A DNA stretch of 64,000 bases from Stictocephala bisonia (GCA_035578905.1 JAQJVL010000288.1:558001-622000); one strand, 5' to 3'; counted from the stretch's first letter, positions 44,816-57,249 are shown. Numbers and translations are program-made. The notes: generated by a model not told the origin, from the sequence alone.

Positions 44816-46090
44816 ACGCACGTACTTATGTGACCTGAGTATACATGTGCATGCACACTCGCACGGACTAATATGACCTGAGTATACATGTGCATGTATA
44901 CTCGCACGTACTTTTGTGACCTGAGTATACATGTGCATGCATACTCGCACGTATTTATGTGACCAGAGTATATATGTATATGCACACTCGCACGGACTAA
45001 TATTCAAAATTCAAAAAGTTTTATTGCATAAAAACCAGTTCACATGGTATCACAATCGTCAAAATAAACAAATAATTAATGGTAACAATTAAAATCATGG
45101 CATTCATTCGTCATCCATTCAAACATATAAGTGTAACATTCATACAGCTATTCGTTCGTTCATTTGGACATCAGACCCTTCTGTTGATGTTGGAATTTTA
45201 CAATGTTCTAACTCCAGTGGCTCATCATGAACTCATCAACCGAGTAAAACGCTTTTGTTACCAAATATGACCTGAGTATACATGTGCATGTATACTCGCA
45301 CGTACTGATGTGGCCTGAGTATACATGTGCATGAATACTCGTACGTATTTATGTGACCTGAGTATATTTGTGCCTGCACACTGACACGTATTTATGTGAC
45401 CTGAGTATATTTGTGCCTGCACACTGACACGTATTTATGTGACCTGAGTATATATGTGCCTGCACACTCATACGTATTTATGTGACCTGAGTATACATGT
45501 GCATGCACACTCGCACGTATTTATGTGATCTGAGTATACATGTGCATGCACACTCGCACGTATCTATGTGACCTGAGTATACATGTGCCTGCACACTCAT
45601 ACGTATTTATGTGACCTGAGTATACATGTGCCTGCACACTCATACGTATTTATGTGACCTGAGTATACATGTGCCTGCACACTCATACGTGTTTATGTGA
45701 CCTGAGAATACATGTGCCTGCACACTCATACGTATTTATGTGACCTGAGTATACATGTGCCTGCACACTCATACGTATTTATGTGACCTGAGTATACATG
45801 TGCCTGCACACTCATACGTATTTATGTGACCTGAGTATACATGTGCCTGCACACTCATACGTATTTATGTGACCTGAGTATACATGTGCCTGCACACTCA
45901 TACGTATTTATGTGACCTGAGAATACATGTGCCTGCACACTCATACGTATTTATGTGACCTGAGTATACATGTGCCTGCACACTCATACGTATTTATGTG
46001 ACCTGAGTATACATGTGCCTGCACACTGACACGTATTTATGTGACCTGAGTATACATGTGCCTGCACACTCGCACATACTTATGTAACCA
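44816..46090 (+). repeat. 43-bp satellite, interrupted by a retroposon
   Basis: The unit is cgtatttatgtgacctgagt then atacatgtgcctgcacactc and a. There are about four units before 45003 and about 19 after 45264. Left-hand units carry gcatgcacactcgcacg; right-hand units carry gcctgcacactcatacg and are nearly identical, so homogenisation has been strongest on the right. Confidence 0.93.
45004..45263 (-). mobile_element. 260-bp 5'-truncated retroposon inserted in the satellite
   Basis: The segment is foreign to the array and is flanked by aatat on both sides (44999-45003 and 45264-45268); an undisturbed unit reads ggactaatatgacctgag at the same place (44864-44881). Read on the minus strand it ends gcaataaaactttttgaatt with an AATAAA signal just before an A/T tail. 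It is most likely the 3' UTR of a non-LTR element; no coding sequence. Confidence 0.8.
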
Positions 46091-46099
46091 ACGTATTTA

Positions 46100-47120
46100 T
46101 CAATACATACACTATTACCCACTAATGAAACGTATATAGTAAAACGTCTTTAACTGGTTAATACATTCGAATTGTGTTTTTTTTTTCGTTTATTGCAACT
46201 ATATCAAGTTTAGTCCTCTTTGATATAAAATTGAACCACAACATTCCTAATAATGATGATTTTAATGTACAGTTTCGTTAGCTTAATTTTTACGTGCATT
46301 ACTGTTTAGGGACATGTTTTAAACTCTTGATCAGTGTTTTTCGGGATTAAATTGAAGAGATGACTTTATTTGTCCAGCATTGTGCTCATTGGTCCTGTGG
46401 GTGGGTCTATGGGTATAGACATGGATTCTCATGACACAGATTCTCATTACCGTAATATTTGTGCATTTTGTACTTTGTATTGTAATATATTTGTATCGTA
46501 AAATATTAAAGATATTAACGCTTAAATGGTGTGATATTATTTTATTTTAAAAATGGAAGTAAGAAATGAAGCATATGAATATTACTGTATTGATCATAAA
46601 TAATGCCAATTATGAATACACAATATGTCCTATACAATGTTGAAAAGTGAAAGTTGTTATTTGGAGGATTTTCTTGCAGTATTTAAATGTTATAATACAT
46701 AAAATCAAACTTTCACCAACTTAGAATGCTTGTAACATAACATTTAACACAATTGTAAAACTTAAACTCCAAGGAATGAGAACCTTTTGATGAAATGTAT
46801 AAAAAGGCAATTTAAAGACATAACAGAAACCATAACAGCAGCCACAAAGGACAGTTTAATTTACATTTGTGAAAGAGTACAAATTGAATTAACCAGTGAG
46901 GCGATAGGAACGTTCTTGAGTGCAGTTCTGCGCCTTATCTCCGCATTTGCCGTAATATCCTCGCGTTACCTCTGCTCCTCCACGCCTCTAACCCTCCGAT
47001 CCTTTCTGAACCCTCCCAAAGATTGCAATTTTTAATCATTTAAATTCTTGAATACAAGGTGCAGTTGTTATGAAATATTTTTTTAAAAGTAATGTTAATA
47101 TTTCAATATTACCATGGTGA
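46100..47120. other. AT-rich intergenic DNA with one foldback-family fragment
   Basis: About 46450-46490 reads taatatttgtgcattttgta, matching one arm of family F1. The 82-codon ORF at 46787-47035 is unrecognised. Confidence 0.5.
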
Positions 47121-47124
47121 ATGA

Positions 47125-47326
47125 AGAAACAGAGGTCGCATCCAATAGTGCGCTGAATGTGTGTCGAGTAGACATCGAGTTCCTCTTTTACTGCCCCCAA
47201 ATCCTCAAGGATAAATGACGTAATTAATTATTGCTACATATGTAAAAAGATGTACATTAGTTGTAATGTTTTTATAACTGTCAAGCAGGCGTTCGCTGTG
47301 ACCATAAGAAGGCGACCTCTGTTTCT
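47125..47326. mobile_element. MITE, 202 bp, 15-bp perfect terminal inverted repeats
   Basis: agaaacagaggtcgc at 47125-47139 pairs exactly with gcgacctctgtttct at 47312-47326. The interior is AT-rich and non-coding. No obvious target-site duplication. Confidence 0.7.
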
Positions 47327-47329
47327 CTC

Positions 47330-48640
47330 TTCTCTGTGACAATACTATTATTTGAATGAGTTGATTTTGAAAAAAATATTCCACAACAGTGTTTTACATT
47401 AGGAGCTCTTATCCTTTATTAGGCACTACTTACCTTAATGAAAAGTTGTGATCCTATCAGCTCAATTTAAATACAAAATAATTAAATTTCAATTCCGCTA
47501 ACCATGGGTACTCATGACGAAGCAGTTCCCTTCGTTCACGCTAGTAAGACATTTGTAATTTGTAAGACAGTGAAGTTGTAAATTGAAAGATAATTGAACG
47601 AAAAACAAACAATTCCAGATTTTTTATCAGATTAACTGTTGAAATATTTGCCCCAATAATAAAATAATAGTAATCAGAATATACCAACCTGCAAAAATAG
47701 ACCGAGAAACATTTAGAAACATTAAAGTGCATTTTATTGTCAAGTCTTCATTTAAATACATCGTCAACATCTTCCCGTACTTACGTGCGACATCTATGCT
47801 TAATACATGCGCAAGAACATTTTTAAATCGTCAGTGAAAAGGCTTTTGATGACCGTATATACTTAACTAAATCATTATATTTATTCATTACATTATTTAC
47901 AAAAGTTCATTTATTGCTTTATCTTATTATTATCATGATTCAGAATCATGAAAAAGTTGGGCCTAGATGTCATCCTTGAAGTGCAATTTGCTTTTGCTGT
48001 TTCAATTCAATTTTTAACAGCAATAAATCCATTCTTATTCTTCCGTTATCGATCCATTTATGAAAGCTACTGAAACAAATTTACAAAATAAATTGAAACA
48101 AAATTTGAAGGGAGCATCTGACAAGCATGCTTTATATGCAAATAAGTTTTCTCAAAAATTTTTTAAAATTAATTATTCTGTCCATTGTGGTTTAAATTAA
48201 ATCGTTTATCTTAACTGGCAAGTAGATGGAAATGTAATTGCGAAGTGAACAGTATGCAATGTAAATTTGCCTAATATGGAGGGCAAATACTTGATTTGCC
48301 GAAGCCCGTGGCTGAGCGTTAGTATGCATGAGATTTTACATAGTCGATGTGATGCGCCAACCACGTTTCCATCTGTAAAATGTGCTTCAGCGGTCACCGC
48401 TGTATTTTTGATGGACCTCGTTGTCGCTTGGATTACAAAACATCGCTTTACGAGATTAAATATATTTATTTTTGTAATTATTCAATTTATTTACTGTAAA
48501 TTCACAAAAATGGTGAGTATTTGGGGTTAGGGATGGGTTGTTATACGTCGTGTTCGGCTGTAATTAACGGAAAAAGGTGAATATTTTAGCCGTTTCTCAG
48601 TACTCCTATTATATGTTAGAATAACATACAAGCTATTTTT
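47330..48640. other. AT-rich intergenic DNA, no gene seen
   Basis: ORFs at 48206-48397 (minus) and 48267-48530 (plus) overlap and show no domain. Confidence 0.5.
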
Positions 48641-48644
48641 TTCC

Positions 48645-48720
48645 AATCCGGTAGCCGAGCGAGCTAAGACGTCAGCACTTTGAGCCTGGGTCATAGATAG
48701 CGCTGTTTTGAATCTGACCT
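48645..48720 (+). mobile_element. tRNA-like SINE head, eroded
   Basis: ccggtagccgagcgagctaa then gacgtcagcactttgagcct and gggtcatag is laid out like a Ser/Leu-type tRNA D-arm, anticodon arm and T-arm, but the B box is damaged. No SINE body or tail is recognised. Confidence 0.4.
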
Positions 48721-49164
48721 GGACTAGAAATGAATATCAATAATGTTTACCTTGTAATGTACTGGTGCACTGCACATATTAATAGTCAATGGGAAATGGG
48801 GAGAGTAAGGTTAAGAAGATCGGCATAAAAAATAACAAGTTCTCTGCGATCCTCCATTGAAATTCCGCAGCAGGTCATCCACTCGCAACTCAGCCTTAGA
48901 CACAGTCCCGCCAACCAAGCAAAGCCTTCTTAGATACGTCAATCTGTTGTTTGTCGCAACCTGTAATATGTAATCCAAAGAGAAAAAACTTCTTAGACTC
49001 AGTTGTAGGACATACTTGACAGTAATATGTCCTCTGTACTCTGTAGCCAAAATGGAACACCTATTAGATATTCAATCCAACTATACAGTACACAAACTTG
49101 CTATCCAATATATTGTCCTCATCCTCTCAAAGTCTTACTTATTACTGTATGTGGTCGCAAAAGG

Positions 49165-49586
49165 TAACTACGTGTCAGTGATTGCTCCTAAATACACAAT
49201 TCCTTCGTATTACAGCATTGACTTTTTAAATTTATAACTCCGTGTCAGTGATTGCTCCTAAATACACAATTACTTCGTATTACAGCATTGACATTTTAAA
49301 TTTATAACTACGTGTCAGTCATTGCTCTTAAATACACAATTTCTTCGTATTACAGCATTGACTTTTTAAATTTATAACTACGTGTCAGTGATTGCTCCTA
49401 AATACACAATTACTTCGTATTACAGCATTGACATTTTAAATTTATAACTACGTGTCAGTCATTGCTCCTAAATACACAATTACTTCGTATTACAGCATTG
49501 ACTTTTTAAATTTATAACTCCGTGGCAGTCATTGCTCCTAAATACACAATTTCTTCGTATTACAGCATTGACTTTTTAAATTTATT
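49165..49586 (+). repeat. 71-bp satellite, about six units
   Basis: The unit is taactacgtgtcagtgattg, ctcctaaatacacaattact, tcgtattacagcattgactt, tttaaattta. The 71-bp period is exact. Two monomer types (gtgattg/gtcattg; gactttt/gacattt) alternate in part. Confidence 0.92.
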
Positions 49587-50376
49587 ATTTAAACCATCAT
49601 AAAAATGATCACTTGATTATAGTAGAGAGGTTGCTATTTGCTAATCACTGATTAAAATTTGTTCGTATTTCAAAATAATCAATATTATAGATCATAAAAA
49701 TCACCAGAGTATCAAACAAAATCTATTTCAAGTAATATAGAAGTAAAATCCGTTCTAGTTTAATAGATGATGCTTTAAATAAATCTGCTGAACAAAGAAA
49801 TAAAATTGAGGTATCAGTAAACTTGAAAATATAGTGAAATTCGAAGTACTAAACTATGTATGTGCAAGTAAGGTTCTGCATACTAACATGATGGGTGAAC
49901 CTTAAACAAAACAAAACTAACTACAATAACGGGATAACAAATAATTAAATAAATACAGTAGAATAGAACACACATTTGCGCTAAAAAGGCAAATTGAATC
50001 AGCCATGAGATGATGCTTTGTTTAGTTCATTTATTCTCTTTACAGCACTTGAAACTCTTATTGCGGTTCTCTCTTTGTGCGGTTTTTATTCGACCTCAAT
50101 TGCCGTTTCATGTTTAATAGTGCAACACTATACACCAGATATCTGTTTTTATTACTCTCGCCGCGCATTGTTTATGGTTACAGTTAACGTACGCGTTTTA
50201 TCTCTACTCCGTTTTATTACTATATTGTATTTAATTACCTTTAGTTGTAAGTTCAAGGTCAAGTCTGGTCACTGATTTCCCGGTAGCATCAGTCAGTCAT
50301 CTATCATCTGTCTGTGCATACATGTTTGGTCATAACATCTGTTAGTCAGTTTACTTATGTTATTACTTTTAAAAAT

Positions 50377-50696
50377 ATGAAACGTTCAAAATCGCCAGTA
50401 ATTGAGAATACAGTTTGCATTTTATTAGATGAAGAAAAATAGAAGCGATGCATTGTTTATCAGAAGATAGTGAAGATAGTTCTGACCAAACCAATTTTTG
50501 GAAAAAAATAACTTTAGACAGAGCAAATAACTGTTCAGTTTGTAGTGCAGATAGTACAAAGACTGGCGGCAAACGAAAGAAATCAACATTCAATTGTAAG
50601 AAGTGTTTCAAGGTGCATCGCCTATGCCTCCCAAACCACGTTAAAAAATGGAAAAAATTGTTTGTAAGTACATTTTTATACTTTTTGAAAATATAA
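50377..50696 (+). pseudogene. Zinc-ribbon ORF, possible piggyBac-type C-terminal domain or first exon
   Basis: The frame at 50448-50696 (82 codons) reads LSEDSEDSSDQTNFWKK, then NNCSVCSADSTKTGG, KRKKSTFNCKKCFKVHRLC, LPNHVKKW: a CxxC, CxxC, C, H pattern like the zinc-binding tail of piggyBac transposases. In another frame just upstream (50377-50443) MKRSKSPVIENTVCILLDEE ends at a stop, so a frameshift may separate the two. A good splice donor (gtaagt) lies at about 50664, right after VKKWKKLF, so the tail of the ORF may be intronic. Identity uncertain; a transposase relic or an exon of an unknown gene are both open. Confidence 0.35.
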
Positions 50697-50934
50697 TACA
50701 TTACTTATGAATAAACTTACTATGTATAATTTTACAGAATTTTATTTTGTATTATAAAATTTAAAAAATAGTTGGTTTATGCACAAAAATAAGGTAAATA
50801 TAGGCAAAAATATAAATTTGTATAAAACAGCCTAAATAGGGGCTGGTATCCCTCAGCAGTCCATTGGTTTAATCCAATGGTATTTCTCAGATTTTTTTGA
50901 ATTTTTGGTCCGGCACCGAAAGGGTTGAAGAAAA

Positions 50935-51545
50935 ATTTAAGACTAAAGTTTACCGGGCCAGTGACATGCCAGCCCGGCCACTTTCGAATATTCCGATGAA
51001 TTATATACCAAATTTTAATACTGAGTTGGTACAAAATGGTACCAACGGTTAAAAAATAGGTACTTCAACCGTTTCCTAGTAATGGCGTTTTTTATTACGG
51101 GGTCAGTGACCGGTCAGCCCGCCAAATCGGTATTTCTACAAAATATGTATACTAAAATGTAGGTATGAATTGGTACTAAATGGTACTATGACGACGAAAA
51201 TAGGTACTTAAAAATATATTACATCAAAAGGTAAAAAATAAATCAAATATTATCCGGGCAAGCTACTTTGTGAACAAAGAACATTACCCGGCCAGGGTCA
51301 TGCCAGTCCGGCCACTTTCGAATTTGACTATGAAAAATATACAAAGTTTAGTACTAAATTGGAATTAAATGTACCAATATTAAAAAATAGGTACCTCAAC
51401 CGTTTCCGTGTAATGACGTTTTTTAATACTGGGTCAATGACCGGTTAGCCCGGCAAAATTGGAATTTCTACAAAATATGAATGCCAAAATGTAGGTATGA
51501 ATTGGTACTAAATGGTACCACAAATACAAAAATAGGCACTTTACT
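50935..51545 (+). repeat. 335-bp GGTAC-rich repeat, two direct units (left arm)
   Basis: Each unit runs through ccagcccggccactttcgaa, a block with taccaaattttaatact, aaaaaataggtac, tcaaccgtttcc, cagtgaccggt, agcccg, aatttctacaaaatatg and ggtatgaattggtactaaat. Unit starts are about 335 bp apart (51061 and 51391 for the same point). The reverse-oriented version is at 52010-52465 and 53485-54330. Confidence 0.75.
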
Positions 51546-51574
51546 TAATACATGCACTCAAAATTTAATATAAA

Positions 51575-51615
51575 TTACCCATCTACCCACCCTTACACCT
51601 ATAGTGGTTCATCTA
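51575..51615 (-). repeat. 36-bp minisatellite family, fragment (locus 6)
   Basis: tacccatctacccaccctta then cacctatagtggttcat is about one unit, diverged, lying just after the left GGTAC arm. Confidence 0.5.
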
Positions 51616-52009
51616 TCACATATAAATTTTAATAAAATATAAATGTGATATATTAACCGGGTTTTGAATAATAAAAGTGTTAAGTTGATTCACAGTGACA
51701 AAGAACGTTTCCCACTGTCCCAGAGTCTGAGAGGCTGCCTTAGGCTGATATTGGTTTTAATCCAATAAGAACAATGTTATTTTCGAACCAAACATACGAT
51801 CGTATCCAAACTAAACAGTTATATTTAAATGGTTGTTTCCCAAATAAATTGCATTTGGTCAAGAATGAAATTGTATGTTGGAACTACTTGGCGTATTCTT
51901 AATTATCTTTATAGGGAAAAATATATTTAGTTTCAAGCTATCTATACTTTGGCATACGTTTTTTGAGTGAGAAACTCTAACATGCCGGGTGAGAGATAAT
52001 TGACTACGA

Positions 52010-52465
52010 TATAAAAAGCGTAACTATTAATGTACCTATTTTTAATGAGAAGTATTATTTAGTATTAATTGAGTAGTAAAATTTAGTATATTGTTTATAG
52101 TAGAGATTGAACGTGGGCGGTCTGACATGTCCCTGGCTCGGCCTACGTATGAATCATTTTATTATCTTTTATGTAAGTATATAATATAGTACATATTTTT
52201 ATCTTTGTGGTGCCATTTAACACCACTTCATATCTATATTTTGGTATTCCCTTCCTTTTTTCCCATTAAATCCAGCATGCCGAGCTGAGTGGTAATAAAC
52301 TCAGTAAAGAAAAGTGTTATTACTCGTGAACGATTGAGGTACCTATTTTTCATTATTGGTACCATTTAGTACAAATTCAATACTACAATTTGGTATGTTG
52401 TTTATGATGAAATTAGAAAGTGACCGGGATTGCATGTCGCTTTATTGCCTTTTAAGTGAATATAT
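52010..52465 (-). repeat. GGTAC-rich repeat, reverse orientation (first block)
   Basis: Carries gtacctatttttcattattg, gtaccatttagtac, tttggtatgttgtttatga and gtgaccggg, the reverse complement of landmarks in 50935-51545. A second sub-unit with accatttaacaccactt and tgccgagctgagtggtaat lies between. Confidence 0.7.
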
Positions 52466-52469
52466 GTTA

Positions 52470-53480
52470 GAGTTGTAACGTCTCCTCCTGTGATTTGAGT
52501 TACATTAATTTAAATTCTTTGTTAACTTGATAAAAAATTATGCAAATTAAAATTATTTCTATGATCTCAGGGTTTTTTATGTGGGTCAATCGGTGAGGCT
52601 GTAAATTACAATGAAAAAAGACTCTTGTTTGAAAAAGTTAATTTAATAATACATTCTTTTTACTTGCTTTTTCAAAATTTCAATACAACAAAAAATGAAT
52701 TTAATTATTTATTTAATGATTACTAAGACATAGGATATTCAGTTAATAACTAGAACTTATCTTTAACTTTTCTTCTTGTGATGCTGAAACTCCACGTGGT
52801 CGCCTTCTTTGTCTTGTTGATTAAACTAGTGTTAATTATTTCACCACAATTTTAATAAAAAATCTATATTTAAATTTGAATTACTTTACTGAAATATACA
52901 TCTAAACTTTTGAAATATACACGTTCACAACATTAGGAATGAAATGTTGGAGTCCAGCGGACACCCAAGTTGAGTAGTGGATTCTACATTGGACTGGAAA
53001 GAAGTGACCGAGCCGTTGATGATGCTAGCGTGGTTTCAGTCCTCGGTCTCTTTCCGTTACACGCGATAACATTGGGTTGGAGGGTATACTTCCGCCCATG
53101 CCATGTACTTTTTTCCCCGGTAGGTGGTGTCTCTAGTGATTATTTTTTTAACTAAACACGTCTCTCATCTACCTTGGACTCGACCAGTGCATGTCACAGT
53201 GACATCCCTCTAGATTGCCAGATGGATTCTTCCGACGACGAGACTGCACATGTCTTATCTGTCTCGCTAATAATGAAAGGAATGTTGTTTACGATTTTGA
53301 ACGACTGCCTGGGACAAATATACCTGCCCACTTCTCTATATCTGTTGGCTATTAATTTACAATGGATTCCGAATATTATTTGAATGTTCGGTGATTATTT
53401 TAATTAAATGTATCTATTTCTTCATTAAAATAATTTATTATTTATTTAATTTAAATAATTTATAAATCAATTTGGTGGAT
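52470..53480. other. Spacer between the reverse GGTAC blocks; no gene assigned
   Basis: Two small ORFs (52970-53155, 53174-53383). The second contains MDSSDDETAHVLSV, an acidic start of the kind seen at transposase N-termini, but nothing follows that I can identify. Confidence 0.35.
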
Positions 53481-53484
53481 CTGT

Positions 53485-54330
53485 TACAGAGTACCTATTT
53501 TTACCTTTGTGGTACCATTTAGTACCAGTTCTTATCTATATTTTGGAATAAACGTTTTTCGCATTAAGTCATCAAACGTTTTGCATCGGAGTGATAATCA
53601 ACTCCGAAAACAAAAGTATTATTACTCATGACGATTTAGGTACCTTTTTTTAAATCATTGGTACTATTTAGTACTAATTCAATACTAAAATTTGGTATAT
53701 TTTTTATGATAAAATTCGAAAGTGGCCGGATTGGTATGTCGCTAGCCCAGTAAATTTTAATCTAGAAATTATCTTTAAATATCGAGATACTTATTTTTTC
53801 ATTATTGGTACCATTTAATACCAAAATTTAGTATATTGTTTATGATAAAAATTGGATGTGGGCGGGCTGGCATGTCGCTTGTCCGGCCAACGTGTGAATC
53901 CCTCTATTACCGTTTAAGACAATATATGTTTAATTACCTATTTTTATGGTACAATTTAGTACCAATTCCTATCTACATTTTGGTATACACGTTAAATCAT
54001 CAATCATGCCAGGCTGAGCGGTAATCAACTCTGAAATCAAAGTGTTATTACTCATGAACGATTGAGGAACGTCTCTTTTAATAATTGGTACCATTTACTA
54101 CTAATTCTGCATTAACATTTGGTATATTGTTCATCGTAAAATTCGAAAGTGGCCGGGCTGGAATGTCGCTGGTCCGGTTAACTTTAGTCTTCAATTTCTC
54201 TTTAAATACTGAGGTACCTATTTTTTCTTATGTGCTAACATTTAGCACAATTTTAGTACTAAATCATGGTATTATTTGTTTATCAAAAATCCAACATGGC
54301 CGGGCCAGCGACATGCATCTTAATTGACGC
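53485..54330 (-). repeat. GGTAC-rich repeat, reverse orientation (second block)
   Basis: At least two and a half units with ggtaccatttagtacca, tttggtata, attcgaaagtggccgg, gctgg, atgtcgct and gtacctattttt. The alternating second half has aatcaactc, then gttattactcatga acgatt. ORFs reading through the units (53836-54024, 54085-54327) share GxGRAGMSLVRP-type words only because they are repeats. Confidence 0.75.
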
Positions 54331-54519
54331 TGTAGTTAGATGTCGGGAGCGTATCTATAGAATGAACTATCCAAGTTTTACTAAATGTTCAATGGGGACC
54401 TGGCTATCAGACAGCTCTTAATTAAAGTAGTAGTAAATAATTGTTTTTCAATGTTTGAATTTGTGTTTTATTTTAGTAAACCAGAAAAATAGTCAAACAT
54501 TCTCATTTGATAAATAATA

Positions 54520-54604
54520 ATAAAAATAATATTTCTGTTCAGTACTAACTATTGGTAATATTAATAATAACTAATATTATTATTCAATAATAATAATAAT
54601 AACT
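54520..54604 (+). repeat. AAT-rich simple sequence
   Basis: Imperfect (AAT)n directly before the tRNA-like sequence. Confidence 0.7.
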
Positions 54605-54605
54605 A

Positions 54606-54680
54606 GACCTATGGGTAGCTTAGTGGCTAGCACTCCTGCTTCATATGCAGAGGTTCGCGGGTTCAATTAACGGGAGGTCC
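54606..54680 (+). mobile_element. tRNA-Met(CAT)-like sequence, SINE head or tRNA pseudogene
   Basis: gacctatgggtagcttagtg, gctagcactcctgcttcata, tgcagaggttcgcgggttca folds partly as a tRNA: acceptor gacct/aggtc, D-arm tagc/gcta, anticodon stem ctgc/gcag with loop ttcatat (anticodon CAT). The T-arm does not pair properly (gcggg against aacgg) and there is no T run after it, so it is unlikely to be a working gene. Confidence 0.55.
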
Positions 54681-54689
54681 ACTACAAAT

Positions 54690-56615
54690 TTGCTTGATGG
54701 GTTTTGACCGTTGTCTCATAACAAACAACGTTTGTAGATTAAGATAACAATGCCACTGGATTATAAGGTAAAAAGAGGGGGAAAAATTGCAAATCCACTT
54801 CAATAACATCATAGCTACATGCCTAGTACAACTACTGGTGACCGTCCGATAAAGGACGGTATATCACTCTAAACGTCTGGTGATTGTCCGATCACTGTGA
54901 AAATTTGATTTTATATCGTTATGGCTACGTTTTTCGTCAAACTAATCGATACCACTCGAAAATCGGTTAAATTATGAATCGATTGTTATCGCTATCGATA
55001 ATATTATCCACATGACAACTAGATGGAGAGAAGAAGACTCCATTGTTTACTATTTCATTTTGCCATTTCTTTAGTTGGCACCTGTCAGTAAACTGTTTAT
55101 TTACATTCTGGTCTGAAGTACTTTATGCGATGTTTTAGTAGACTTGTTAGTGAAATAACTTAAAGATGTTGTGAAATAACTGTTTTTCAAATATAGTTGA
55201 AGCATAATTACTGTAAATAAAGTGTTATTTTGTTCTTAGTGATTATGTTTAGAGAATTCTAATTTGACATAGGCTTGTGATGTTTTGTCATTTGTAAATA
55301 GTGTTTAATAATTGAACATATATATTTTAGACAGTGTATAGGGGCTATTTAGAATGTTCTAGTGGTATTAGAGAAATGTTACAAAATTAACATTATAATA
55401 ACAAGCTGAGAAATTTATAAATACACAATTATAACATGTTACCACACTAACGTCAATTCTCGATATAATGCATTATCTTTAGTTTTATTATTATATTGCA
55501 TTATATCATTTATAAATTCTTATAATAAACCCTATAAACTATACATTTTCTGAAACTTTATTAAATTTTGTAAAACTTGTATATCTTGGAATTGTGGATT
55601 GGCTAATGTGTATTCCAGGTAGGGTCCTCCAAAAAATATTTTGATAAACTTTTTTTATTTTATGAAAGGAAAAGGTAACCAAGTCATTATACTTATGTTA
55701 TTTATTTTAAATTAAAACACAGAATCTTACAAGTAAATTGATATAAAATAATACTAAATCTAAGTATCAGAAGTATTTTTAATTATTTAAAAAAATATCC
55801 TTTCGAAACTAGGAAAAATGGGCTGCCAATAGAGAGTTTTTAGTTACCAGTAGTTGGGATATTTTTTGAGGACTTACTTTTGCTAAGATAATGTAGTAAA
55901 AACAAAACAACATTAACTTCTACTATATCTGGTTAAAAAAACAAGAACTAAATAAATTAAACATAGTTTTTAAATAACCTAATATAAATAATTGCATACT
56001 GAAGAAAATAAATAACAGCTTCTAAGACAATGCCTTTTTTCAGGTCACCATTTCATACAAAAGTATGATATAGAATAAGAGCGAACTTAAATGCAAACGT
56101 TCGGAATTAAATTAAAATAAATTTATGAATACAAATGTAAAACTTAAAAAAATGAATAAATCTTATGAAACTTGCCCTATTGAGTAGAAATGTGATCGTT
56201 AGATTATACTTGAGTGCATACTAAACCAAGTTATAACATTCTTTATATGAACAAATTCGTTGCTATCATGATCAAGCAATACTCTTAATATTATTAATTC
56301 CGTGCAAAGTTATTTTCTCATTTGTACAGTTGCCATGTCATACTATGACCTGCGTATTACGTCATCACCAAGTAAGTAATCAACTTCCATATTCAAATAC
56401 ATGTGAATATAAATTGAGTTTGGATGAACGAATACTGATTTGAAATGATACTTGTAAACAGTGAACGGGCGCTCTGCCCTCTATCGCCATGCGTTGATAT
56501 GCATGAAGTTACACAGTGCAGTGGTCGGTGAGAAAACCTCTTGGTTGCTTTAGTTACTCAGTAGTTTGATTTCTATCGTTTTTCTAGGGATCATGGTTGG
56601 CCAAATAAGTCTAGT
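54690..56615. other. AT-rich intergenic DNA; small hairpins and a DRE-like octamer
   Basis: ccgtccgataaaggacgg at 54842-54859 is a perfect hairpin. tatcgata at 54993-55000 equals the Drosophila DNA-replication-related element core, but no transcription unit is evident. Otherwise nothing. Confidence 0.4.
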
Positions 56616-56617
56616 TT

Positions 56618-56860
56618 AGGGGCATGCAAAGTAGTGCAATCATGCAAGAGTTAGTAGAAACGACTTTAAACATTTCAAAATGAAAAACGAATTTTCCAAG
56701 CTATTGTTTTCCTTAGAAATGAAATTTCTAAAAATGCTTTCTTAGTGGATCTCTATGGTACATAAGCTAACTTCCCTCCTAATTCCATCAAAATATGCTC
56801 AGTGGTTCCGGAGATTTCTTGATGAGTGAGTACATCGTTTTTGTATTTCATATATTAAGA
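56618..56860 (+). repeat. Dispersed repeat family R1, copy 3
   Basis: The best preserved copy of the family also at 3783 and 13478: gcaaagtagtgcaatcatgc, agagttagtagaaac, acatttcaaaatgaaaaac, gtggatctctatggtac, ataagctaacttccctcc, aattccatcaaaat, then gatgagtgagtacatcg. Confidence 0.6.
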
Positions 56861-57249
56861 TTATATATAATTGCTCTTTAAAGTCGTCAATAATTATTAA
56901 AATTAAGTTGTATGCTTTATTTCTTTACCCACCCTAAATACTGTGGTATTTATGATTTCGCTTATTAGTCACTATTATATTTAGTTTGTGGAGTTTGTAA
57001 GCTATGAGGATTTCCAATGATAATTTTTAACGACCTTGAAGGGTTCCTTTAAATAGTAAATTTGTTTTACGATAAAAAGGAAGTCAATAGTGGTGATTTT
57101 TTTAAAGAGGATTTTATGGATATTTGATTGTATTTACGGTGTGGGATGGCCACCGGTCCTGTGTTTGTTGGAGGCAGCAGGGGTTGTGCGTATTGAGTTG
57201 GATATGTCGTCAACATAATCATAATGTGATATAGTTTGTGAACTCATTT

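Noticed and set aside
54606..54680. Functional tRNA-Met gene
   Set aside because: The T-arm does not pair and no Pol III terminator T run follows closely.
54993..55000. TATCGATA as a DRE promoter element
   Set aside because: A single octamer in AT-rich DNA; no initiator, ORF or exon follows, so it is noted only.
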